Positions 17,488 to 25,073 of a DNA stretch of 64,000 nucleotides are shown here, piece after piece. The notes beneath the pieces were generated by a model that saw only the letters and a program-made list of their open reading frames with translations, made no database searches and was not told the DNA's origin. The DNA comes from Pleionea litopenaei. GTDB taxonomy: Bacteria; Pseudomonadota; Gammaproteobacteria; Enterobacterales; Kangiellaceae. Every line of letters begins with the position of its first letter. The first letter of the stretch is position 1. The stretch spans positions 744,001 through 808,000 of the forward strand of contig NZ_CP133548.1 of assembly GCF_031198435.1 (NCBI RefSeq). Reading direction: 5' to 3'. A program made the position numbers and the translations under genes.

Positions 17488-18332
17488 AGCCAGCGATAAG
17501 GCGAGAACTTGTTGACTATGCGAGAACTCAGCATGGCGCAAGTTTGAGAATGGCCTGTCGCGCAGTTGGCATCAGTGATTCTACATATCGTTACAAGCCG
17601 GACCCGCATCGTGATGATGATGTCATCACGAAGCTACAAGAGGCAGCAGAGCGTTATCCTGCTTACGGTTTTAGTAAGTTATTTAAAATACTACGACGCT
17701 GGGGTCACCGATGGAATCACAAGCGTATCTATCGAGTTTATTGCATGCTGAACTTAAACAAACGGCGCAGAGGCAAAAGACGGCTGCCAACGCGAAGCCC
17801 AGAGCCACTTGCTATCCCTAGCTCAGCCAATCACTGTTGGTCGATGGACTTTATGAGTGACAGTTTATTCTGTGGTCGCCGCTTTCGAACGTTTAATTTG
17901 GTCGATGACTTTAATCGCGAGGCGCTCGCTATAGAAATAGATTTAAGCTTGCCAGCACCTCGTGTTATTCGCGTTCTGGAGCGAGTGATAGCATGGCGAG
18001 GTCAGCCAAGAAAGTTGCGAATGGATAATGGGCCAGAGTTTATTTCAACCGCACTAGCCGATTGGGCAGAAGAGCAGCAGATACAGCTGGAGTTTATAAA
18101 ACCTGGGACGCCAACACAGAATTCATATGTAGAAAGATTTAATCGAACTTATCGAGATGAAATTTTAAATATGTATGTATTTAAAACACTCCAAGAGGTT
18201 CGGAAGATTACTGAGGATTGGATACGAGAGTACAACGAAGAAAGGCCGCACGACTCCCTGAATGATTTAACACCATGGGAGCATCTAGCCAGATTCAACA
18301 AGCCTGAAAACTCTAATTTAGAGTGCCACTAA
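17478..18332 (+). CDS. IS3-family transposase OrfB (DDE integrase core, via -1 frameshift)
   Basis: The -1 frame entered at the A7G slip reads AIKPAIRRELVDYARTQHG and continues without interruption. Catalytic DDE residues are visible: Asp in WSMDFMSD, Asp in LRMDNGPEF, Glu in SYVERFNRTYRDE; the C-terminus has the usual YNEERPHDSLNDLTP. The start given is the slip point; a TTG at 17544 is the first conventional start codon, but fusion with OrfA is the normal product. The element appears intact and potentially active. Confidence 0.88.
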   Translation, partial: KAIKPAIRRELVDYARTQHGASLRMACRAVGISDSTYRYKPDPHRDDDVITKLQEAAERYPAYGFSKLFKILRRWGHRWNHKRIYRVYCMLNLNKRRRGKRRLPTRSPEPLAIPSSANHCWSMDFMSDSLFCGRRFRTFNLVDDFNREALAIEIDLSLPAPRVIRVLERVIAWRGQPRKLRMDNGPEFISTALADWAEEQQIQLEFIKPGTPTQNSYVERFNRTYRDEILNMYVFKTLQEVRKITEDWIREYNEERPHDSLNDLTPWEHLARFNKPENSNLECH

Positions 18333-18348
18333 AACAGGGAGGTTTACA

Positions 18349-18415
18349 CAATGGTTTCACTTGACTCATTTGTCAAAGTAAAAACTGCAATAAAGCTATT
18401 ATCTGAATTAGTCTC
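18349..18415 (-). pseudogene. Probable 3' part of a small exported-protein gene, stranded between two IS elements
   Basis: The 67 bp between IS481 and IS3 are fully open on the minus strand: ETNSDNSFIAVFTLTNESSE then TI. If the IS3 and one 4-bp target copy are removed, the frame continues as A-T and stops (TAA at 17133-17135). The composition suits the end of the protein whose start and signal peptide lie at 21025. The link is inference, because the frame across the IS481 junction does not close cleanly. Confidence 0.45.
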
Positions 18416-19597
18416 GACTTAATCTGACACATCAACTTGAAAAAGTGAGAGTTACCCGTTTTGATTAAAGGTGTCGAATCTTTAAATCAGAACGTTATAG
18501 AGGTAACTCTCATGCTACATACTAACAACCCAATCATAAAACACAAAGCTGGTTTACTTAACTTAGCAGAAGAACTCGGGAACGTATCGAAAGCCTGTAA
18601 GGTAATGGGCGTATCACGAGATACATTTTATCGCTATCAAGAACTGGTCGAAGAAGGCGGTATCGATGCCCTTATCAGCAAGAGCCGTCGCAACCCAAAT
18701 GTTAAAAGTCGCGTTGATGAAGCCACAGAAACAGCGGTTATCAATTATGCCATTGAGTTTCCGGCACACGGCCAACACCGAACCAGTAACGAGTTGCGAA
18801 AGAAAGGAGTCTTTGTATCAGGGAGCGGTGTCCGGTCGATATGGCTCAGGCATGACCTAGAAAACTTTAAGAAGCGCTTGAAGGCACTGGAAGATAAGGT
18901 TGCTAAAGAGGGCATCATACTGACCGATAGCCAAATAGCTGCACTTGAGAAGAAGAAAAATGATGATGAAGCCTGTGGTGAGATTGAAACAGCTCACCCT
19001 GGCTACTTAGGCTCACAAGATACCTTTTATGTCGGTAACCTAAAGGGCGTTGGACGAATTTACCAACAAACCTTCATCGACACTTACAGCAAAGTTGCCT
19101 TTGCCAAACTCTACACCACAAAAACACCTATTACCGCAGCCGACATACTTAATGACAAAGTGCTACCTTACTTCCAGCAACATGAGTTACCCATGTTGCG
19201 AGTATTAACGGATCGCGGCACTGAGTATTGTGGAAAAGTTGAACATCACGACTATCAGCTGTATTTAGCAATCAATGACATCGAGCATACAAAGACTAAA
19301 GCAATGTCACCGCAAACCAATGGTATCTGCGAACGATTCCATAAAACGATATTGAACGAGTTCTACCAGGTTACATTTCGGAAGAAATTATACAGTTCAC
19401 TGGATGAGCTTCAAAAGGATCTGGACGAATGGATAGTTTACTACAATAATGAACGCACCCATCAAGGAAAAATGTGTTGTGGACGAACGCCCAATGAAAC
19501 ATTAATTGATGGTAAGAGAATTTGGGCTGACAAAAATCTAGCTCAAATCTAAACTGACAGACACCAATTGAAAAACGGGTAACTGTCAGATTAAGTC
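18416..19597 (+). mobile_element. IS481-family element
   Basis: The outer limits are a perfect 14-bp inverted repeat, GACTTAATCTGACA at 18416-18429 and its complement at 19584-19597. The second conserved block GTTACCCGTTTT follows directly on the right but only after about 21 extra bases on the left, so the left end is disturbed; 18446-19588 is an alternative narrower boundary. I see no clear target duplication. The element carries one intact transposase gene. Confidence 0.75.
18512..19552 (+). CDS. IS481-family transposase
   Basis: 346 residues. N-terminal HTH (LAEELGNVSKACKVMGVSRD, then TFYRYQELVEEGG), HTH_32-like middle, then an rve integrase core with Asp in FIDTYSKVAFA, Asp in VLTDRGTEYCG and Glu in NGICERFHKTILNEF, ending YNNERTHQGKMCCGRTPNET. 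The start at 18512 is chosen for its AGAGG site and fit to family length; an in-frame upstream start at 18461 adds 17 unsupported residues. No internal stops, so probably functional. Confidence 0.88.
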   Translation: MLHTNNPIIKHKAGLLNLAEELGNVSKACKVMGVSRDTFYRYQELVEEGGIDALISKSRRNPNVKSRVDEATETAVINYAIEFPAHGQHRTSNELRKKGVFVSGSGVRSIWLRHDLENFKKRLKALEDKVAKEGIILTDSQIAALEKKKNDDEACGEIETAHPGYLGSQDTFYVGNLKGVGRIYQQTFIDTYSKVAFAKLYTTKTPITAADILNDKVLPYFQQHELPMLRVLTDRGTEYCGKVEHHDYQLYLAINDIEHTKTKAMSPQTNGICERFHKTILNEFYQVTFRKKLYSSLDELQKDLDEWIVYYNNERTHQGKMCCGRTPNETLIDGKRIWADKNLAQI

Positions 19598-19622
19598 TGA
19601 GCTAGTACATATTATCAACATC

Positions 19623-20928
19623 GAGACTGTAAATAACTCTGTGTAACTGTCTATTATTAACCTATTGAATAGGAGATGATAGACCTATGGACAAGAAAGA
19701 GGTTGAAGCCTGGGCTCGTAAAGCAGCCAAAGGCATAAAGACTGAAGAAGAGTTAAATGACTTTCGTCAGATGCTGACGAAGGTCACTGTCGAAACCGCT
19801 TTGAATGCAGAGCTTGATGAGCATTTGGGCTATGAAAGACACGCTCAGTCAGATTCTGATAATTATCGGAACGGCTATACACCGAAAACGCTTCTTACCG
19901 AAGATGGCCCACTCTCAATTGAAACGCCACGAGACCGGCAAGGCACATTCGAACCCCAGTTAGTCAAGAAGCAGCAAACTCGCTTCACTACGATGGACGA
20001 GAAAATCCTGAGCCTTTACGCCAAAGGGATGACGACTCGAGAAATCGTAGCCACGTTCAAAGACATGTATGATGCCGACGTCTCGCCCACATTGATTTCA
20101 AAAGTCACCAATGCAGTTATTGAGCAAGTCATTGAATGGCAGTCACGCCCACTAGATTCAATTTACCCCATCGTTTATCTGGACTGTATCGTGCTAAAAA
20201 TTCGGCAAGATAAACAAGTCATCAACAAGTGCGTTTACTTGGCGCTAGGCGTCACTATGGAAGGCCACAAAGAGCTTTTAGGCTTGTGGTTATCAGAAAA
20301 CGAGGGGGCTAAATTCTGGCTCAACGTTTTAACTGAACTTCAAAATCGAGGAGTTAAAGATATTCTCATTGCTTGTGTTGACGGTTTAAAAGGGTTTCCT
20401 GACGCCATCAACTCGGCTTATCCCGAAACGCAAGTACAGCTTTGTATAGTGCACATGATTCGAAACTCCGTTCGCTATGTTCCCTGGAAAGACTACAAGG
20501 CCGTGACAGCGGATTTAAAGCGCATTTATCAGTCAGCCACTGAAGAAGATGCGCTGCTTGCGTTAGAGCAATTCTCTGAGCGTTGGGACGATAAGTATCC
20601 GCAAATCAGTCGCTCCTGGAAAACTCATTGGCACAATCTAAATACGTTATTTAATTATCCGCCTGAAATACGCAAAGCCATTTATACGACCAATGCCATT
20701 GAGTCGCTCAACAGTGTGATTCGAAAGTCGATTAAGAAGCGAAAGCTCTTTCCATCAGATGACTCCGCCAAAAAAGTGGTTTATCTAGCGATTATGGACG
20801 CTTCGAAAAAATGGACTATGCCTATTAGAAATTGGAAAGCGGCCTTAAATCATTTTATGATTGTATTTGATGGCCGCTTAGATGACTATGTTTGAACTGG
20901 CAGTTACACAGAATAATTTACAGGGTCT
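19623..20928 (+). mobile_element. IS256-family element with target-site duplication
   Basis: The ends begin GAGAC with related inverted repeats (left GAGACTGTAAATAACTCTG, right complement GAGACCCTGTAAATTATTCT). The heptamer CAACATC is directly repeated at 19616-19622 and 20929-20935, a target duplication that shows a single clean insertion. About 1.3 kb, typical for the family, with an intact transposase. Confidence 0.88.
19687..20895 (+). CDS. IS256-family mutator-type transposase
   Basis: 402 residues, full length for IS256/Mutator transposases. The N-terminal region has LDEHLGYERHAQSDSDNYRN and GYTPKTLLTEDGPLSIETPR; DDE residues are in VYLDCIVLKIRQD, IACVDGLKGFPDAI and the C-terminal TNAIESLNSVIRK. 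The CxxH-like motif LCIVHMIRNSVRYVP is present. No frameshift or internal stop is seen. Confidence 0.92.
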   Translation: MDKKEVEAWARKAAKGIKTEEELNDFRQMLTKVTVETALNAELDEHLGYERHAQSDSDNYRNGYTPKTLLTEDGPLSIETPRDRQGTFEPQLVKKQQTRFTTMDEKILSLYAKGMTTREIVATFKDMYDADVSPTLISKVTNAVIEQVIEWQSRPLDSIYPIVYLDCIVLKIRQDKQVINKCVYLALGVTMEGHKELLGLWLSENEGAKFWLNVLTELQNRGVKDILIACVDGLKGFPDAINSAYPETQVQLCIVHMIRNSVRYVPWKDYKAVTADLKRIYQSATEEDALLALEQFSERWDDKYPQISRSWKTHWHNLNTLFNYPPEIRKAIYTTNAIESLNSVIRKSIKKRKLFPSDDSAKKVVYLAIMDASKKWTMPIRNWKAALNHFMIVFDGRLDDYV

Positions 20929-21025
20929 CAACATCTAGCTTCAGTTTAAGGTTAAAAGTATCTTCTTTAGATTTAGCTGGAGTACTCGCGCTTATAAAAA
21001 ACACCAATAATAATATTTTCTTCAT
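20918..21025 (-). pseudogene. 5' part of a small exported-protein gene, truncated by IS256
   Basis: A GAGGG ribosome site 6 nt before the ATG at 21025 starts a signal peptide, MKKILLLVFFISASTPAKSK, followed by EDTFNLKLKLDV. The frame then enters the IS256 right end and stops after three codons. Beyond the IS, minus-strand sequence resumes with the duplicated target, then DNMY and a stop at the IS481 edge. The 3' part is probably at 18349-18415. The intact product would be a short secreted protein of unknown family. The remaining 21026-21283 spacer shows nothing I can name. Confidence 0.6.
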
Positions 21026-21283
21026 TTTTTACCCTCAAAATACTCTCTAATCGAAAATGAGAATGCGTTAATTTGATTCTTTTTGTTCCGCAATATATTC
21101 AATTAGTCAAAGTAAATCCGGACACCCATGATTTTTTTGCCATTTAATCACAAAACCGTAATCAACTCATACTTTAAAAAAGGAGAGTTTTCAACTCGCT
21201 TAATGATTGGTGTTTCGTATTCTATTTATCAACCTCTATTGTTAGTAGAGACTCGTTAATTTAACGATGCGTGTTCACTATCA

Positions 21284-24004
21284 TTACTTCTCTAACTTTT
21301 CCTTTTCGACAACGTTTTTTAATGCAGAATTAATTTTAAATGTTCGATAGGAATAGAGCTGGTTTTCTTGAATCGATTCGATTTCTGACATATCGAAAGA
21401 AGTTAAGTATTCATCCCAGTCAATCGACAGATTGCGACCAATACTCTGAGCTTCTTGATAAAAGCGGAGAGCCTCATCTCGATTATTTTGCTCTACTGCC
21501 ATCACCATCATTTGAAGCGCCACATCTATTTTTGTGTAATCGAAATTATCCTCATCAATTGTCAGTGATTGATCATTTGCCAACTGATACGCTAACGCTG
21601 CGTATCGAGTGGCGCCGGGTAAGTCGTCACTGGCTAATAAAATCCAACTGAGGTTAGCATTGATTTGAACAGTTAATTCGAACATATCTTGCTCAGATAT
21701 CAATTGCTGCAAAGTTAATAACGCTGATTCAGCATCTTTGTAACGACCTTGTGAAAAGTAAAATTCCGATTGGGCAAACAGCACATCGGCACGGCTTGGG
21801 CTTGAGACTTGCTGGCTATCTTGTTCTGCTTGTTGAAAATAGCGTTCAGCCAAAACAACATCATTTTCACTTGTGGCATAAGCGGCCATTTCTAACAAGC
21901 TCGCGATACTTAAGTCATAATGAGCGTTATGTTTATAATTTTGATAAGCCACTTCATAGAGATTAAGTACACTGCGATAGTTAACCTCTTTATAGGATGC
22001 AAATGTGCCTAATTGACGTAGCGCATTACTCTCACTTAGCGAAAGATTATTTTGTTTAAGCGGTGTTATCAATTGTTCATTGATGACTTGCTCGGTATTG
22101 ATTGCCTGCGCCAGTACTGCAATTGAATACCAGCTTGATAAGTTTGGCTTGTTTTTTGACTCCTGCAGGATGTCATTAAAATAGTCATTAGCGGCATCGT
22201 CCGACAAGCTATAGGTCATATAAATTCCGGCATTTAACTTCGCCAAGAACTTTTCGTCAGGCGTTTGGGCATTTTCAATTTGTTCGTCATAATAGCCCTT
22301 ACCTGACATGTATTGCGCATACAGATTGCCACCAAAGTAAATAAGCGGCGTCAAAATAATCGATAGGTACAAAGATAACGCAATGACCGTTTCCCACCAT
22401 TTAGGTAGTCGATGTCGCATGCGCTCTAGCAGTTTTACCGAAAGCGTATATTTCTGATGAAAAGTAAACTTTTGATAAGGCTTAGTTAATAAAACGTTAA
22501 GAACTGAGGTTAAATTTTCACTTTCACTCGAGGGCTCATAACCTCGTTGCAAGACCAGACCCAGTACGTTTGTTTCAGTTAATTGACTAAACAGGCTCAT
22601 GGCTAACAAAATAGCGAGCCCGGTTAATATTGGATCGCTAAGAAGCCAAGCGCCATACGCTATGGCTAGCGTGCTAATTACGATAAAAGCAAATTGCAGT
22701 CGAGGATGACGATCAAAAATAACCGCGTTCAGTAATTGGCCACCGTCAAGTGGAAAAAATGGCAAAAGATTTAAAAAGTTTAAAATAAACAAAATTAAAA
22801 TCGTATCGTCGATCCACTCATTGTGTAAATCTGAATTTACATAGAGCAATACCCAGCCTAATAGAATGCCGGGCAATGGCCCCATTAAGCTAACGATAGC
22901 TTTTTGCAGTGCAGTTGGATCGTTTTTCTTACCTGATGCCGCAGCGCCGAATAGCGGAATAAATAAAATCTGTAGATCTCGATAACCAAATGCCCACATA
23001 GCCGCTATGTGTCCTAGCTCGTGAAACAACACGACTAAAATTAAGATTACAATAAAGTCTAAGGACATGGTCATTCCAAACGCCATGGCAAACACCAATA
23101 CACTGACAAAAAACAACAGGGTTTTGGTGTAACGGCTAAATTGTGTTGATTGCGACACTTCTCGGTTACAGAAAATCGCATGGCGTTCGGCAGCTAATAA
23201 TACGTTTTGTTGAGAAGGTGTAATTTCACGTTCATTGTTAGTTTTGCTCAAGGCTAATTTACGCTTGTTTAATACTTTTAAGCCTTTATATAGTCGTTTA
23301 TAAAACTCGGTTGCGTGTTGCAATGTAAATGCATAGTACCCTTCTTTCGCCGTTAGCATTTTCTGATTCAACAACGAATTAAAAAATGTTTTATATAAAG
23401 TATTACGAGCAACCATGTAGCTTTCAGCACTCAATCGTAAAACGCTGGCCATTCCTTGCGTTGAACCAATATATCGCTGTTCGCTGGCTTTATGCGCTTC
23501 AATAACATCGACGATGTTATCGGCCAAAGCATCTTCCATTATAAAATCAGGGCTTTCACCAATAACCGAATGCTTTTCATAATTCATGGTAAGCAATGTT
23601 GTGCCGTCATCAAAATAACTGTAAACGTTAAATTTAATTGGTGATTCGATATCCGGTTCTAAATGAGGGGTTACTTCTATAACATGACGGTGCTCTGGAT
23701 GTGACATAACGATAGTCCAAGCGGGACTGCTCAGTTCAGCTCGAATTTCTTTCGACTGATAACATACCAAAAACTGATAACCTAGCTCGGCGAGTTCCTG
23801 CTCACCAGCCATTAAACACGCTTGAATGGAATCTGGAATATGCTTGCGCTCAGACAATACCGCCACAGGTTGCTGAAGCTTGACATTCATTATCGTGAAC
23901 CAAAGTTTGCCGCGAATAAAAACAACCAACAAAAGCCAAAACGCAATAAACAAAAAAATAAATTCCAAGATTAATAAGCTCCGTATCGTAAGTGTGATAG
24001 CCAA
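21284..24004 (-). CDS. M50-family site-2-protease-like membrane protein with TPR-rich C-terminus
   Basis: Large membrane protein of about 900 residues. A hydrophobic N-terminus precedes a soluble region of about 250 residues. The M50 core has zinc motif HELGH at about residues 328-332 and the second motif NLLPFFPLDGGQLL at about 412-425, with a GASGxK-like turn between. Residues about 560-870 are helical TPR-type repeats, predicted outside the membrane. M50 proteases cut transmembrane substrates within the bilayer. Start uncertain: TTG at 24004 is the longest option; TTG at 23968 has GGAG 10 nt upstream. It lies inside the region bracketed by tRNA-Arg repeats. Confidence 0.75.
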   Translation of the reverse strand: MAITLTIRSLLILEFIFLFIAFWLLLVVFIRGKLWFTIMNVKLQQPVAVLSERKHIPDSIQACLMAGEQELAELGYQFLVCYQSKEIRAELSSPAWTIVMSHPEHRHVIEVTPHLEPDIESPIKFNVYSYFDDGTTLLTMNYEKHSVIGESPDFIMEDALADNIVDVIEAHKASEQRYIGSTQGMASVLRLSAESYMVARNTLYKTFFNSLLNQKMLTAKEGYYAFTLQHATEFYKRLYKGLKVLNKRKLALSKTNNEREITPSQQNVLLAAERHAIFCNREVSQSTQFSRYTKTLLFFVSVLVFAMAFGMTMSLDFIVILILVVLFHELGHIAAMWAFGYRDLQILFIPLFGAAASGKKNDPTALQKAIVSLMGPLPGILLGWVLLYVNSDLHNEWIDDTILILFILNFLNLLPFFPLDGGQLLNAVIFDRHPRLQFAFIVISTLAIAYGAWLLSDPILTGLAILLAMSLFSQLTETNVLGLVLQRGYEPSSESENLTSVLNVLLTKPYQKFTFHQKYTLSVKLLERMRHRLPKWWETVIALSLYLSIILTPLIYFGGNLYAQYMSGKGYYDEQIENAQTPDEKFLAKLNAGIYMTYSLSDDAANDYFNDILQESKNKPNLSSWYSIAVLAQAINTEQVINEQLITPLKQNNLSLSESNALRQLGTFASYKEVNYRSVLNLYEVAYQNYKHNAHYDLSIASLLEMAAYATSENDVVLAERYFQQAEQDSQQVSSPSRADVLFAQSEFYFSQGRYKDAESALLTLQQLISEQDMFELTVQINANLSWILLASDDLPGATRYAALAYQLANDQSLTIDEDNFDYTKIDVALQMMVMAVEQNNRDEALRFYQEAQSIGRNLSIDWDEYLTSFDMSEIESIQENQLYSYRTFKINSALKNVVEKEKLEK

Positions 24005-24105
24005 TACTGGTTAGGCTGTTAAATTCCATTACTTAGTTTTAGTTCGGTCATCCGTAACCAATCATTTTTCGTGGCAAACGTTAAATTGATAATTAGCAAA
24101 CATGG

Positions 24106-24160
24106 TGGTGCGCCCGGCAGGAGTCGACGGTCCGACGCTTCGGCCTGCGGCCTAGCCTTG
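24106..24160 (-). repeat. Partial tRNA-Arg duplicate, copy B
   Basis: The 22 bp at 24106-24127 are identical to the 3' end of the adjacent tRNA-Arg (24165-24186), a direct repeat offset by 59 bp. The next 31 bp (24127-24157) are identical to copy A at 16625-16655 and include about 16 bp inserted at the T-loop position, with a small hairpin (CCGACGCTTCGG). It looks like a truncated second copy of the tRNA 3' half placed right after the functional gene. Confidence 0.75.
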
Positions 24161-24164
24161 AGTC

Positions 24165-24241
24165 TGGTGCGCCCGGCAGGAGTCGAACCTGCGGCCTACC
24201 CCTTAGGAGGGGGTCGCTCTATCCAGCTGAGCTACGGGCGC
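24165..24241 (-). tRNA. tRNA-Arg(CCU)
   Basis: Cloverleaf on the minus strand: acceptor GCGCCCG pairing with CGGGCGC, D-arm AGCTCAGCTGGATAGAGC, anticodon loop CTCCTAA (anticodon CCT), T-loop GGTTCGACTCC, discriminator A and encoded CCA; 77 nt. It reads AGG codons. Its 3' end borders copy B, and a more distant partial copy lies at 16.6 kb. Confidence 0.95.
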
Positions 24242-24580
24242 TTTAATAACCGGCTTTACTAACTGGCTTTATAACTAGATTTATAACCACGCTAATTTTA
24301 ACTCCATTTTGAACTTAGCGGTAGGACAAACAACGGAGTGATACAAAAGATTTTTGCGCATTTATTAGACAATAAGGTATCAATATTCCGGTTTTATAAA
24401 TCAATGAGCAATCAATTGAAGTATGCGTTAGCTCTAATTGCTATAACTAGAAACAAATACGCGCATTATCAATAACTTATATTTCTGTTTATTTTTTAAT
24501 CTAACGCAAGTAGAGATACACTATTACGCTCTTTTGAACTAATCTTTATAGGACGTTGGCAAAGACACGGAGAGCTCTCA
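24242..24580. other. Intergenic region, promoters only
   Basis: 339 bp between the divergent tRNA-Arg and the small gene at 24581. Upstream of the tRNA is an AT-rich run with repeated ttataa words that probably holds its promoter. No ORF, hairpin or other structure that I can support. Confidence 0.4.
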
Positions 24581-25009
24581 ATGATGTACCAACAAATACC
24601 CGCGTTGTTTTATTCATTAAAACCAAGGTTCGAAAAAACCGAGTCCGTTCGAATTACGCAGTCGCAGTTTGAACAGCTAAAGGAACTAGTTACCGATTAC
24701 TGTTACACCCACGATGCGCCACGCTTAAAAGGTCTTGTAAAAAGAGTGCAAAGACGGATTGAGCAGCACGCAGAACACCATCTCTGGCATACCGAGTTTG
24801 ATTATATTTCTGACCATCTTATCGGTGCGATGAAAGAAAATGGTTACTGTCGCATGGAGGATGATCTCAACTCCGTTGTTTCAGTACTGAATCGAAACTC
24901 AGAGCGAGCTTCGGCCCGTAACAGTGGCCGTAGTCGTCATAATGACAGCATGATGTTTAGTCAGTCAGTACGAAACATTTTTGATAAATGGTTACACCGT
25001 TCGCCTTAA
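24581..25009 (+). CDS. Hypothetical soluble protein (142 aa)
   Basis: I do not recognise this protein. It has no signal peptide or membrane segment, is rich in Arg, His and Ser toward the C-terminus (NSERASARNSGRSRHNDSMM), and looks helical. GGAG lies about 9 nt before the ATG. A strong bidirectional terminator follows. The basic C-terminal half might bind nucleic acid, which is a guess. Confidence 0.6.
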   Translation: MMYQQIPALFYSLKPRFEKTESVRITQSQFEQLKELVTDYCYTHDAPRLKGLVKRVQRRIEQHAEHHLWHTEFDYISDHLIGAMKENGYCRMEDDLNSVVSVLNRNSERASARNSGRSRHNDSMMFSQSVRNIFDKWLHRSP

Positions 25010-25015
25010 CCTCAT

Positions 25016-25045
25016 AAAAAAAGCCTTCATGATGAAGGCTTTTTT
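25016..25045. terminator. Bidirectional rho-independent terminator
   Basis: A perfect stem AGCCTTCAT/ATGAAGGCT is flanked by A-run on the left and T-run on the right, so it serves both the hypothetical gene (plus) and the convergent acyl-CoA dehydrogenase gene (minus). Confidence 0.88.
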
Positions 25046-25073
25046 CATTGCTGCTTTGTGGTGAAGCGATTCT

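Larger units (their letters stand above)
17144..18348 (+). mobile_element. IS3-family element (IS407-like), 1205 bp
   Basis: Ends start TG and finish CA with imperfect inverted repeats of about 25 bp: left TGTAAACCTCCCC..TAGTGGCA, right (reverse complement) TGTAAACCTCCCT..TAGTGGCA. It contains orfA and orfB joined by an A7G slippage site. The flanking 4 bp are cact (left) and caat (right), an imperfect target duplication. It lies in the 3' end of a small secreted-protein gene. Confidence 0.85.

Noticed and set aside
16499..24241. Prophage or full integrative element
   Set aside because: No integrase, structural, replication or conjugation gene is present; only the repeat geometry suggests an island.
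24071..24262. Plus-strand ORF across tRNA-Arg and its partial copy
   Set aside because: It is a translation of tRNA sequence and of the repeat, not a gene.
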